NCBI GenBank assembly: GCA_001683735.1
Contig: LUGG01000002.1
Coordinates: 3,286,001 to 3,350,000, forward strand
From: Grifola frondosa
Lineage: Eukaryota > Basidiomycota > Agaricomycetes > Polyporales > Grifolaceae
Reading direction: 5' to 3'
Length of the DNA stretch: 64,000 nt
Below are positions 45,560 through 57,249 of this stretch, piece after piece (position 1 is the first letter of the stretch; each line of letters starts with the position of its first letter). Below the pieces are notes generated by a model. It was not told the origin of the DNA. It was given only the letters and a program-made list of their open reading frames with translations, and made no database searches. The position numbers and the translations under genes are program-made.

Positions 45560-47580
45560 AACACTCGCTCGGGTTTCCCTAGGCTTCTCCTGCTAATTTG
45601 AATAGCTCAAGCTCCGATTTGGGTTTTTCATCAGGAGGTAAGTAGTGGGCCTCCCGCATCAGTCCACGACCTCGGCTTCCAATTCCTACCACCTGGTTTT
45701 GAGAACCCTTGCATCCAGCAGGTGACAACTCCTCCGATGTGCCTGGGGGTGTGCTCTAATGGTACTGGGAGACATGCTGAAAAAGTGAGCTGTTGGCAAA
45801 CCGTTCATGCCCGCTAACTCCGTGTATGCATAGCATTGCACGGATTGCTAACTTTGGCAGCAAGGCGTGTTCAATGGGTCAGAACACCGATGCACGGGAG
45901 ATTGTAAGTTTGCCGAAGAAAAATGTCTTGATGGTGGCGGAACTCGCAGTTAGGTGACGGATCTGGTCTGTCATCTGCCCAATCTTCTACCCCTGCCCTC
46001 TTGACTGTTGGTCCTAATGCGAGTGCTGTGTTCATAGTAGCTGGCATGGATGTCGGACAGCAACCACTCTTAAATGGTCCCTCGTCTTTTGGGTTTTTGG
46101 ATCCGAGTGCAATGCAAGATGTGTCGGAATTGTCTCGCAAACATTGTGCATCTTCCGTCGCCGGAGACAGAGCCCTGAAGGCGATGAAGCTGGAGCCACA
46201 AGACGACGCTCCGACCCTTCAGATCCCGTCAAACCCAGCTATCTCCCTCCCCCCCCGGGTCATGTTGACGTCTCCCGGCTTGCCATTTCGCAACAGGTAA
46301 CGCCGCCCATGCATCCTGCGCTACACTTCTCCTCTCAGCAACTAGACCACATGCAGCCAATGGCGCCGCCATCAGACTTCTCGTCCTCTACGTCCGCCAA
46401 CGCAACCTCTAAGCCCTTTCCGGCTCCGGCTTCAACCCCCAGATTCCTGCAGGCGCCGTCTGGCCGGACGGCCGCGTCACGGTCTAACGACACCGCTAAC
46501 ATCGCTTTCCGCAGGCTCGATGCTCGCCGGGATGGGAATGAGCTCGCCGGTTCCGCGCCCCACAACGCGCCCACGGTCTTCAGCTCCCTGCCACGCAGCA
46601 CACACGTGCCGTAGGCCCCTGTGCCCGTGTTCATCGCACCCGCGGAGGTCGTACGGCCGTCGCGCACGACTTCCTTCTCGAAATTGCACGCGAACCCATT
46701 TGCGTTCGCGCTGGGCGCCGCAGGTGATATTCTGCGAAGCGTGCACGAGGGCTTTGCGTCCCGCCCGTCGACGTCTGGGCCGCACAGCCCGCGCGCGTCC
46801 TCGCCCCACCAGTACGACTTCGGTCGCGACTCGGACGACGACAGCGACGAGCATTCGCTGGGGCAATACTACGCGTCGGGGGCGCGGGAGACATGGGCGA
46901 TGGCATGGAGGCGAAGGCGGCGATGGATGGGGCGGCGGGTGCCGGTGGCAATAATGGAGTCGCGGGCGGACTGGGCGGCGGGCAACGCTGCATGAACCGC
47001 ACGTTGCCGTCCGCGGAGGGAGGTACGTCGCATGGGGAACGAGGTGCCGCAGGAGTACAGGGCAGAGGTGGAGTGCATTTTCTTCGAGTTTCTCCGGTAG
47101 CATGTGAGTTCGATTTATCTTGGTTCCGCCGGGTTGTGAGGCTTAGTGGGGGCGCTGCAGTTGATGCGACCGACAGCATCACGCCCTCGCTCCTGTCTCG
47201 GCTGTCCTGGAAAGACGTCTGCCTGTCCGGGCATGCCGCCGCCCGACGTGCAGAGCTGCGACATCACGGCGGAACCTCAGGTGTGTCGCTCGCTCTCGTC
47301 CCTATATGCGTGCTTTTCTTACCGTCTTTTAGTTCTGCAAGACAGCAAAGAAGAGGCCCTCATGCACATTGTCTACATCACAATCATGCCCATGGCAAAC
47401 ATCGACTCTTCGTTCGCTCCTTCGTCACGGCGACCATCCCTCGTCGGCGACGTGCACAACCCGTGCCGGATCCAGAACGACTCGATGTATCACAGCTGCA
47501 AACCTCGGTAACGAATGGGTCATTAATGGTACTACTATGTGACTTCCCGAGGACAAGCGTGAGCATGCAGGGACTCCTTT
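45560..47580 (+). pseudogene. Captured Ser/Pro-rich regulator-like gene, longer copy 2
   Basis: Blocks: SSFGFLDPSAMQDVSELSRK (46080), RALKAMKLEPQDDAPTLQIP (46180), PPMHPALHFSSQQLDHMQPM (46305), PVFIAPAEVVRPSRTTSFSK (46624), NPFAFALGAAGDILRSVHEG, GRDSDDDSDEHSLGQYYAS, and a piece resembling VPQEYRAEVECIFFEF (47043). Then SGMPPPDVQSCDITAEPQ, an intron (about 47280-47331, GTGTGTCGC..TTTTAG), LQDSKEEALMHIVYITIMPM and SSRRPSLVGDVHNPCRIQ. Frames shift repeatedly and a TAG lies at 46612. Introns kept, so DNA-level capture. Parent protein known to me only as a conserved basidiomycete regulator-like protein. Confidence 0.5.
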
Positions 47581-47960
47581 AACATACATTGCTCAATTTA
47601 GTCTGTAACTTGTGAACTCAAATAAAATATACTGTTGAAGCAAACATTAATACTGGAAGACCGGACTAGTGTCCGGTAATACCAGGCAAGCTGGAATGCC
47701 AGATAAGTCGTCTGATAGGATAGCAGGCCTGGCCCGATATGTATGGGTGTCTGGCCCTCAGACGAATCTAGTGTTAACTTGGACAGGCCGGCCTCCGGTT
47801 GCACGCCTCTGGTGCACAGTACCGTCTGGTGACTCTTGCCAAGCGGCAAGTGTGCATTGCCTGCTCAAGTAAGAAAATATATGTAGTGCACGGATTGGGG
47901 CCGGTGCGCGGTCATGTACGGTGCGCTCAGCCTGTGGAGTTTTTGCTGATGTGCTTTTCG
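47440..47960 (+). repeat. Shared 3' block of the capture repeats, copy 2
   Basis: Partner of 30770-31270, ending at GAGTTTTTGCTGATG (47938-47952). It abuts the 5' flank of the dioxygenase gene, only ~230 bp from its start. Confidence 0.75.
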
Positions 47961-48184
47961 ACGCGCGGTCAAGCCGGGCCGTGTTTCCTGCAACCGATGG
48001 ACTTGTACGCACAAATTATTGGCCTGCGACCGTGTCTAGTGCGACCGGTCGCCGACCGTCACATCACTGGTGTGACCCCGTGAAGCGCTGTGTCGTGCGC
48101 GCCAAGTCGATATCCGTTCCCAAACCCGCCGAATCCCTGCCATAAGTGTTTTGGGGGGCCGAGAGCATCGCCATCGGGGCTCAT

Positions 48185-49427
48185 ATGATGCATATGGCTG
48201 AAACCGACTGGGCATTGGCATACACGGAGCTGGTGGCGCAATATCTCTATGACCTCTTTCAGGCCAAACTTCAGGAAGCCGTTGCTGGATCTCCCGTTTC
48301 TTTGCCATCGCCGTCCACCAAACTTAGTATCTGGGTAGTTATTGAATGCATGGAAATTTCAGAGGTGCTTGTGACAGCATATCTTAATCCAAGTGAGTTT
48401 TGTTGTCCTCAGGTTTGGCTGTTTTGAGATCAGTCTTTAGTCTCGGTGGATTGGGATGCGGATATGTACGCCGATCAAATAGGTCCAAAGCCCACAGGCA
48501 AAGGCGCAAAGTTAGAGGAGCGGCTTAAGAAAAACTTCCCACCACAGTTTCCCAGCCGCCTGGTGTCCTCGCCGACCATCGTTGTCGATAAACATCGGCG
48601 AGTTTTGGCCTGGTTGCTGCCCGGAGTTCTATCCAAGAAGCGACAGGTAATGCGCCGCACACCCAACTTCTGACATCTCTGACGCCGCCTGCAGGCCGCG
48701 TTTGAACATGCCACGACCATGCTGGCCGAAGCGTTTGGAAAAGGGAGCCCTGGATGGAGAGCCGATCCAGAACTATTCAAGGAAGTCGGCGCCCAACCAA
48801 AGTTTGCACCAGGTATAGCGACTTTGTCGGCGGGGTGGTTTCAGCAGGGGCACAAAGTCAGTTACCCAAGGCCATAAAATAAACAAGTCTAACAGATTTT
48901 CTCAGGGCAAATCCTTTCCCATTGAGGCATCGGCATCTCTTAGGCGATTTTCCGGGTGCAGCGGTGCCTGGATGGCAGCCATCGCCGAGTCTAATGCCGT
49001 CGTGAGTGCAATGTTGCGAGTAATGCAGCCCGACCTGTATCACGCCGGCATGCGCTGCTTGCGGCAACTTCGGGAGGAGCCGCAATTGCGTGAATACGTC
49101 AACAGGTGGACGTGCGTTACCACTGCGGTTCAAATCATTGCAAATCGAAAGACGCCTTTACATCGCGACCGCGCCGGGAGAGCTGCATGGATGGATATTC
49201 TAGTCACCGTAGGAGATTATTCGGGCTTGCGGCTCAAGCTCCCGACTCTAGGGATGGAGGTGGAATATGATCCGGGAAGTGTTGTGGCGATCTGCGGCAT
49301 GATGCTGTCCCACTCAGTCCCCCCAGCTTCGGGCGAGCGCGCATGCTATGCCTATTTCATGAGCTCCGAGATCTTCACTTGCAAAGACATCGAATTCCCT
49401 CACTGGGCGAAGCTATCGAATCCGTGA
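48185..49427 (+). CDS. JBP1/TET-type 2-oxoglutarate/Fe(II) dioxygenase
   Basis: Clean model: 48185-48392, 48441-48646, 48695-48856, 48906-49427; introns 48, 48 and 49 bp with GT..AG ends and phases that join exactly. Product 365 aa. Exon 2 gives RVLAWLLPGVLSKKRQ; exon 4 gives AIAESNAVVSAMLRVMQPDL, then NRKTPLHRD with the iron-binding H278 and D280. GDYSGLRLKLPTLGMEVEY and PGSVVAICGMMLSHSV follow (third iron ligand H328), then GERACYAYFM with R337 placed to bind 2-oxoglutarate. This matches fungal JBP1/TET oxygenases, which oxidise 5-methylcytosine (or thymine in JBP) and are expanded in Agaricomycetes together with DNA transposons. It is the only gene here without stops or shifts. Substrate is inferred. 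It starts at tandem ATGs; an upstream exon is possible. Confidence 0.8.
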
Positions 49428-49429
49428 TT

Positions 49430-50490
49430 GGCCATCAGGTGAGCCGCGTTCGGAAATTTCGACATTCTCCATTAATTATTAGTCCGATACGTTTCATTCA
49501 GCCGTCTCCAAATGTCAGACATACGTAGTTCTGTAGGGTACATTTTTAAATGACATTTGAGGGGCGCGCGGCGTTGCCATCTCATTGTTGCAGCAGCCCC
49601 TTCATCTCCGGGGTGGTGAGGGAGGAAGCGGCGTGGGGCGCTTGCGCTTCGGACCGCCGAATCGTGGAGACTTCTTTTGCCGCGGGGCGCTTTGTTCGGC
49701 GAACCCAACCGGCAAGCGCTTTGGCATCAATTTTCTCAAATGTTGTCATCTTTTCACTAGCTCCGGGGTTAATGGCCTCACCGGCACCTTGAGGCCACTG
49801 CGCGACCTTCCCACCGCAATGCATATCTCCGCCGCCGCCTTCATTCCGCCCCCCCCCCCCCCCCCGTCTGCCCAAATGGTTTGGAAGCGATGTCAAGGCG
49901 GCGGGAGCGCCGGGACGCCAGGAAGGCGCTCGAGGCAGCGGTGGATGGATCCAGGTGGAGGTGATGAGCCGGCCGGCAGTGGCAGCGGTCCACGATCCAA
50001 TCCAAGCTTGCTGCACGTTGTCCGACCTCAAGGTACGTCCGTTTGTTTCTACTGTACTAACATAATTTTTATCAGGTGCCGTTGAAGGCCCCCGCATGCT
50101 TCCAATCTCTCCCTCCCTTTCCCCAACTTTCCGCCCACAGGCGTAGCATCTCCACTGCCGCCTGCATTCGCGTGGGCACTCGTTAGGGCATCAAAGGCGA
50201 GTGTCGACGCCTAGCCTCTATCCGCAGTAATTCTTCCAGATGCAGAGCGCCGCGGCCGTTAGCTTGCCCCGGACCAGCGGCTGGCGCAATTTTGGATGCG
50301 GATGCGGAGGAGTCGTGGGCGCCGCTGTTGCGGCTTGGCTTGGTTGTGAGCATGGGCGGGAGCAAGGGCAGTAACAAGCGGGTATTCCTCTGAGCGGGGG
50401 AGCAAAGGCGGGCTGGAGGATGGCGGGGCACAATGCATCGCATCTTCTTCTTTGTCCGGAGCATCTCTCTCGCCCGTTATCTAGCACGTC
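49430..50490. other. GC-rich stretch, coding status unclear
   Basis: Open frames exist on both strands (for example minus 50097-49582), but none has a domain or splice pattern that separates it from composition. A run of 17 C lies at 49849-49865. Confidence 0.4.
49849..49865 (+). repeat. Poly(C)17 tract
   Basis: Seventeen consecutive C; potential four-stranded structure on the G-rich strand and a common assembly error site. Confidence 0.9.
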
Positions 50491-50496
50491 TGCCAA

Positions 50497-50834
50497 ATGA
50501 CGGGCGTCGCGCTTGTGGTGCCCGTGAGCACCCAAGTTCACCAGCTTGCCGTAGCCGATGAGTCGCCGACGGTGCATGCTGAAGCGCATGCAGATGGGCG
50601 GTCGAAACTTCCAATACCCCGTCTCGCCCGTCCCAACCCCTCTCCTGCGGTCAAGCAATCGAGTCCGAAGGCACCTCCCGACCCCGAGTCGCCCTCCTCC
50701 GCTCCCGCTTTGGAGAAAGCGGACTCTTCTGCCGCTGAGGGTCCTTCAGCCTCATCCACGAGGGTCATAGGCCGCCCGAAGACAAGTCATACGACGATCG
50801 AGTGTCGATACCGCACTAATCTGGGATCGACCTG
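50497..50834 (+). pseudogene. Captured SREBP-like bHLH transcription-factor fragment
   Basis: Ser/Pro-rich sequence (PRLARPNPSPAVKQSSPKAP) leads into RVIGRPKTSHTTIECRYRTN and a stop a few residues later. R-x-x-H-x-x-I-E-R-R-Y-R is the basic helix of SREBP-type bHLH proteins; here the Arg following the conserved Glu is Cys and helix 1, loop and helix 2 are missing. The piece cannot dimerise or bind DNA normally. An exon-like GALVLFPNFANGVRLVAVAN behind an acceptor (CTTGTGCAG) at 50940 may belong to the same parent. Confidence 0.55.
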
Positions 50835-51059
50835 AACTAGCTGGAACAGCGAGCGTGGGTACGACTCGGCGAACTAGTCACTTTCGACAGTATGCGCTGC
50901 GATCAAAGAGACTGAGACCCATGTATTGTTCTTGTGCAGGGGCCCTTGTCCTGTTCCCCAATTTTGCCAACGGCGTGCGGTTGGTGGCTGTTGCGAACCT
51001 ACTCCGCGACACATATGTCACAGCAAAGTAAGTACCTTAGCTATCACACGGAACACCCC

Positions 51060-52100
51060 CTCTAAGCATTATGTCTGCTGCGCGTCCCTGGAGCTGGTCC
51101 TGCCTTGCTACCATGCATGGGCTGCATCCGTCCTCCATCGAAGCTGATGCGGCATGCCTTGCTGCCGCTACCTGCCGCGGTGCGTGGTTCTGCATGATAA
51201 TCCTATCCGGACACCCGGGCGAGCTTCCCACATGCGCCACGACCATTCAGCCCGCGCTTTTGGTCAGTCGCAGCGCACGTATGGAACTCTGTGATCGCAA
51301 ACATGTCGTCGTCGCGTCGCGACGTCGCGAATCTCGGTGGTCGTGCCGACCACGTGACCATAGTTGTTGACCTTTTTGACAGTGTATTTTGGAGGTCACG
51401 TTAAATACACGTTAAAAACACGTTAAAAAGTCCGTGTTGGAAACACGGCGCTTTTTCACCGAACACTAATTCTCAATTATGAACAAGTTCAAGTTGCCCC
51501 TTGTGCTATCTCGAGACGTCAAGCTTCAAAGCTTCAAGCCGAGTTCCCTACGCCATCGATCTGTAGTCTCATTTAATCCGCTAAGACAATTTTGCATCTC
51601 GGACCAGCTACTCACGGTGTTTACTTCACAGTGTGGCTTAGAAACAGAGGTTGCGACATACCTCTCGGACAGCTACGGTGACCAGAGGCAATGTGTGCGC
51701 TATACACGCCAGTGGGCTGTGGTCTTTACTTGATACTTACAGCGTTGGACCCGGTCTCTCCATGGTCCACGTCCAAGGGACAAGCTGCCAATGCCTTCCC
51801 CATTTGCTGGAAGAGGCATAGTCTTTCGACTAGTTTCTCTTTCCGAAACTCCATAGGCACCCAACAAAGCATGCAATTCAGCGCTCTTCGGTGCTGTTGG
51901 CTGGGGCTGGTCTCGGTGCGCCGTTCCTTTTCAGCGAGAATCAAACAGCAATGAGCTTGTCTTGCAGCAACAATACAACACGTTGCGGCCAGTCCCATCC
52001 GAGTTGTCGTGACAGAAGTCTCTTCCAACGTCCGTCACGGGCATGCTGCTGCTGATGCTAATCCGGGCCCGAAGCTTGTTCAATTTCCCTAAGAACACTC
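51060..52100. other. No recognisable gene
   Basis: Contains a small hairpin (CCGTGTT-GGA-AACACGG, 51433-51449) preceded by three ACGTTAAA words. No supported coding region. Confidence 0.45.
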
Positions 52101-52106
52101 TACTCG

Positions 52107-53159
52107 CTATGCATCCTTCACGCTCGGTGTCTCCCTCTCGCTCGAGATAGGGGTGGGCGTCCCGCGCAAGTTGAAGAGGACCTCCATCTCGTCCTTCGCC
52201 GCCTTCATGAACAACATGCCCAATTTCGCAAAGCACTCCCGCGCCTTCCTCTCGTGCTCCCCGCTCTCCGCGAGCTTCTCCTCCAGCGCGCGCTGCATTC
52301 TGATGGCATCGTCACGGAGCTGCTCCGCGCGCTCCTCCGCATGCCGCCGGCTCTCCACCTCGAGCCGCGACCGAACGTCTGGAGCGGAGGCATACTCACA
52401 GTTGTTGTAGAATCTCCAGTAAGAGTCAATCTCCATCTACCTACGTTAGATTCGGTGCTGAATATCATTATACAGACGACAGCGACGTCCAGTCATTCAT
52501 GGACCACTGTGGCATTGACTCAGCCGCATTTCCTCAGCAGAACTCACCCAAATGCCGCTATATGCGCCTCAGGACGTCGTCATCGTGAGTGTCGAACTAT
52601 CACAAATCTATCATGGAATATGCCCTCACAAGAACACCTGCGCCTGCAGCATCCAGATACATGCGTGTGCACCCTGCCTCGCGTTCGGCTCATGCGGAAT
52701 TTGATGCCGTGCAGGCGGCTCTCCGCGAGCGAGAGAAGAGGTGCCCGTTACCTTGAGCGAGTGATGCAGTGTGCCAGATCGAGCTTCGGAGTTGTAGGTG
52801 CATCTGCGGTTGTGCGGCTCTCGAGCCGCCGTTTCTTCCGAGGGCGCTCCGCAGAAGGCACGTCCTCGTCCTCTTCACGAAGCATAGCGAGAGCGGGACT
52901 CCCGATGGAGACATTAGACCTGCTCCGCATCGCGAGCGGGGAAGCGGGGCTGGGAGGCACCCTCCCGCGCAGACCCGGTATGAGCAAGTGGGACGGGATG
53001 GGCTTTGGCGCCTGCGGAACGCTGCGGTGGAGCCCGACGAGAGTTCAATCGCATGCGGATGTACCTGTCTGAGCGCGAGGGACTGACGTCAATCTGGAGC
53101 GCGTGAGGGAGTTTCGCGTTGAGCGTATTGGCGACGACGAGGAGCTCTGCACGGTTCAT
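52107..53159 (-). CDS. Hypothetical protein with coiled-coil C-terminus
   Basis: Likely start at 53159 (MNRAELLVVANTLNAKLPHA). Two short introns probably follow (GTCAGT..AGACAG and GTACAT..CCGCAG). Next comes a Ser/Pro/Arg exon (VPQAPKPIPSHLLIPGLRGR, then AMLREEDEDVP and ERPRKKRRLE, a good nuclear localisation signal) up to about 52750. A final exon from about 52436 (EIDSYWRFYNNCEYASAPD) holds a long Glu/Arg-rich helix (ESRRHAEERAEQLRDDAIRM) to the stop at 52107. Exons between 52750 and 52440 are not resolved. The organisation looks like a real nuclear protein gene of unknown role; it could also be a recent capture. Confidence 0.45.
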
Positions 53160-53169
53160 CGTGATGAGA

Positions 53170-53880
53170 TCGGCGTGGCAGCAGAAGGGAACGACGTTCA
53201 GCGCGGTGATAACGATCACATCTTCTTCCGTATCTTCGTTCTGTACTCGACTATATTAATGTACCGTACCTGTTACAGTTAGCCTGTACAGTACATTCGT
53301 CTAGGTTCTATCGATACAAATACTTTACTCACCTCAGTCGCTCTGTACTCGACTGAGGTGTTCTACAAGTGTCCGTCACATCCAAATGCGCGCCTGTCGC
53401 ATCACGTGTGCGTCTCATGGGTCTCTTCGCTCAACAGAAATATCGCACGCGGTTCGGCGAACGCTGCCATCCTCTCGGCGGCGCAATGCTCTCCTTCGGC
53501 AAACCCCGCGGACTTCAATGCTGCGGCGCGCTGCTCCCTGAAGCGTAACGGCTATATTAGGCTATGATTCGCATATGACGAAAAGAAACGTTACATTTGA
53601 GAAAATAAAAAAGTAATCTAATTTCTACAATGTTACCGCAAGATTTTGTCAAGGAACCTCACCCAATCCACTTCAAGTGAAGCTGTTCCTGCCCGCACTA
53701 TGCCGGCAATGCTCGTGCGGCCCCCCAGTTTGCGGCGCGGAGCCCTTTTGGCGCCGGAATATTTGTGCTTATGAAGGGCAGCCTAGCCGGGCCCCGATTA
53801 TATCTCGCCGCAATATATGGCTGATACACAATAGGCCTGCGCCGCCTTAAATATGCGTCGTTCGACAAGATTAGTATTTT
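53170..53880. other. No recognisable gene
   Basis: Intergenic sequence between two convergent/adjacent minus-strand genes. A plus-strand frame at 53358-53567 has no family resemblance. Confidence 0.45.
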
Positions 53881-53886
53881 ACAAAT

Positions 53887-55496
53887 TCAATCGCGGCGCA
53901 ACTCCCATGCCGACCTGACTTCTTCGGCGAGGAGGCAGGCCCTATCGGAATCCACCTGCACCCTCTTCAACAAGCAACAAAGCTCTTCTTGTGAGTTCAC
54001 CGCCAGGTCAAGTCGAATTGCTAATGCTTGTATCATTTCTCGAATGACTGAGATCTGGGGCGAACTGTCATTTGCGCAATCTGTGGCGGAAGATGTAGGC
54101 GAAGGGAAGCGCGGCTCGGCCAGAGATGAGTCCACAATACCCCGCGCGGGGCGATTTTCCTCGTCGCCGCCTGGCCCGGGAGCCCCGTTAGACTTCAACG
54201 CGTCGAAGCACGACTCCGTGGATGGCTGAGGCAGTTGACTGTTTGACTCATCAGGATGAATTTCCAAGTCAATGCTCAGGCTGCACCCACCTTGTTGGGG
54301 AATTCTCAACCCCCCAGATCCTGCAAGCTGCGGGGCTAAACGGACAAAAGTTCAACTTCTACCCAATGCGAAGGGAATTGGGTGTCCCAAACATCGGGCC
54401 GCACTTACCCGCCAGGCGCTGTGGTTTGTTAGATTTGGGCTTTGCCTTTTTCGACCGATGTACATTCTTCCGGCTGAGAAGCTCTTGGAGGACGACGTTT
54501 GTGAAGGGGGGACACCGGCCTGAGGATGCTGGACCGTTCCTGCGTCAATGGAAGACTGGGCCCCCTCGAGCTCGGCGATGAGCTGCTTCCGGCCGAGCGC
54601 ACCCAAGAGGGGCTTCCCGCCTTCAGCGACCGGTTTCTTCGGCACAAGGCTGCAGGCCCGCTTGGTCAGGCGGCAAGCCACGCAGGCAAGATTGGCTGAG
54701 GGATTGACGTAGCATCCCAGCCTCATTTCCGTGCAACGGCCGCAGATGATAGGCTTCAATTCTGGTCAGAGGGAGACTAGGCGCACTATGCACGAGGCTT
54801 AGACCCACCGAGATCATTTGGCCTTGGACTTCGATTGACAATGAGGCCACCTCCTCATTGGAATTTCGTTCCAAGTCCAGCCCATTTGCAGCATCGGCTG
54901 CGGGATTCGGGGAGATCGGTTCCGCTACCTGTTCTTCCTGCCTGAGCGGCGAAGGGCGGATCGAGGCGGCCCCGCCGGGATTCGCCTTCTTGGACGGCAC
55001 TTGATCTCCGTCATTGTGAACGTCCTCTCGTCGGCGTTTCTTTCCCAAAACCTGAGCCGAAGACTTGGGATGGCAATCTTCTCGCCCGCCTTCCCACCAG
55101 CGGTTTCCCCGAGGTCGTCCACCTTTGGACTTCCCGATGTTGCCGCAGCTCTCCACCCGACATCTATCCTCTGATCATCTTCACGAATGGCTTCAAAATT
55201 GATGGCGCGGCTTGCGTTTCGCGCCTCGATGCATTCCGAAACGGCGCTGAGCAGGAGCAATGTCGGGCGGGCGGGCTCTCCGCGATCCAGGCCGTCGCGG
55301 AGGTGAGTGATCCCCTCCTGCTAGAACCGGCGTCAGCGCAGCGGCAGCGCGATATTCATCCGACTTTGCTCACCACTTCGCGCGCAAACAATTCTTGAAG
55401 CCGAGGGTCGCCCGGACTCTGGAGCGCAATTTCTAGAGCAACATTGATGCGGGCCAAATGAGTATTCAAGGAATTCGGAGTCCAGCTAGAAGGCAT
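53887..55496 (-). CDS. Zn2Cys6-like cysteine-cluster gene, copy 3
   Basis: Start at 55496: MPSSWTPNSLNTHLARINVA, 41-codon first exon as in copies 1 and 2, ending REV, then GTGAGC. Exon 2 reads PTLLLLSAVSECIEARNASR and FEAIREDDQRIDVGWRAAA. A basic exon carries LGKKRRREDVHNDGDQVPSK. The cluster exon (54759 on) has C-x2-C-x6-C-x9-C-x2-C-x6-C (CGRCTEMRLGC..CVACRLTKRAC). The last exon (54309-53887) ends in a helix (LAVNSQEELCCLLKRVQVDS...AWELRRD). This is the most complete family member in the window; a GT-to-GC change at the second donor is its main defect. It defines the architecture used to interpret the other copies. Spacing fits Zn(II)2Cys6, but DNA binding is unproven. Confidence 0.6.
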
Positions 55497-55499
55497 TGC

Positions 55500-56590
55500 A
55501 GCTGGATGGAAATAGCGGTTCAAGGTGGTCATAGGCGCTCATGTCATCGGTTGCTGCTGCGGAGTTTGTACAGCGGCCAGTGACCGGGTGGCTGCCCGAA
55601 CTTCCAGCGCGGGCGCTGCGTACCATGCGAGATTTTTAAATTTCCGTCTAATACATAGAGCAGCAAGTTGAAGATAGCTTTTGCTACAACTGAGTAAAGA
55701 GATGTTGATCTCCGTGAGTTCCTTACCAAAAGGGGAGGTAGCCAGCCAGAGCCCGTTCTTTACAAATATTTTGTGCCAGCCGCCGCGGAGAGGTAGACGT
55801 CATGTGATCGTATTGGCTTTGGTTACATAATCATAATAAGCGCTACAAGCAATTACCGCTACCGGCCTACGAGGAGCCGGCCCGGCGCCACGATATGCTC
55901 GGCGGCGCAAAGTTCGCCGGAGTGGGCCGAACACCGCGGCTTGCGAACTACGCCCGAATGTGGCAACTCCGCCGAACGTTCACCGGAAGTCGGCGATGTC
56001 CGGCATGCATCGACGCCATCCAGCGAATGCTGATGGGATAGAGTGAAGTCCACGGAAGCCCGGTGGTCTTTGGTGTACCCCGTCAGCAGTTGTTTGTTTC
56101 CGGCGGAGTACAATGAATCCGTCATATATTTCTGGGCACCGGCTTCAGGATTTATTCAAGTATATTCCGATTCCCAAAAAGAATCGGATTATATACGATG
56201 AACGCAAGCATGCCGTCACATGACAAACGTTGTACCCGCCTAATTGCCTTTTTCGGTATTCTGAAACAGAAGTGGCACAGTTGTTTCCGCCGCCAGGGGT
56301 TGTTGTGCCCATGCGGCTCTTTGAGAACTCATGCTGGCATTTGATACATCTTTCACCGTATTACACTTGGTATGTTGCGATCGTTACTCCAGGAACATCA
56401 TCGTTGACAAACACAAATATGTGAGCAGCTTCTATAGCACCATCTCATTCAAAAATGCAGAATTGAGCTCGTCCTCGAAATAATCATCAAAGCTCATCTT
56501 TGTAGTCAGCGAAGAGTCGAACTAGTCTAAGTCTAAGCTTACGAGTGAACACTCGTCATCTATGTAGCCTGTCCATATGTTTACACTGTG
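55500..56590. other. GC-rich to AT-rich transition, no gene
   Basis: 55860-56100 is very CG-rich; from ~56400 rightward the sequence becomes AT-rich. No supported frame. Confidence 0.5.
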
Positions 56591-56593
56591 CCA

Positions 56594-56630
56594 CATTAGC
56601 ATTAACACAAATTTTGTGTTAATGCTAATG
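56594..56630. repeat. 37-nt near-perfect palindrome
   Basis: CATTAGCATTAACACAAA, one central T, then its exact inverse. Lies at the compositional border. Confidence 0.95.
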
Positions 56631-56659
56631 CCAAATTACCTTCTCTCCTCCTAGCATTT

Positions 56660-57060
56660 TATACCTCATACTATTACTTGGGGGTTCCTGAAATTGCCAA
56701 AATATTTCAGGAACTACCTCCACCCCTTCCATACTCAATAAAATATTACTTGGGTCACATGGAGTGTGTATATAGGTTATGTTGAACATTGTATAGTGTT
56801 TTTTTATTTTAAAAAAGAAGCAGTTCCCTGGCCATAACAAAATGTCAGACTTTAACTGTGTGAAGCTGAATTTTGAAGGTCATTTCCAGCACACCTCTAA
56901 AATGCCTTCCTCTCCACGGTTTTGCTTCATTCTTTTTTTAACATGTACCTAAAGAGTTATTCCACCATGAAATAAAAGGCACAAAACATCTAATGATGTT
57001 GTAGGAGATGAATCGCTGGAAATGTTCAGGAACCCTCCAAGTAATAGTATGCCCATACTT
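56660..57060. repeat. Inverted-repeat unit
   Basis: Around 56668-56700 (CATACTATTACTTGGGGGTT) and 57025-57050 (AACCCTCCAAGTAATAGTAT) are inverted copies, bracketing ~350 bp; TTCCTGAAAT and ATTTCAGGAA also pair. Candidate MITE. Confidence 0.45.
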
Positions 57061-57249
57061 GCTGCAAGCAGCAGGAATCGGATTAGGCAGGCAGAGAACG
57101 CTGTCTAACCCCCAAGTAAGATAGGCCTCATCCATAACTCACTACATCACGTGATTTCCTTAATAGATTACACAATTATGCTACTATTTTAATATAGGGA
57201 AAAGATCCAATAATACTTTCAGATAAATGCATATTCTACCTTTAAATGA

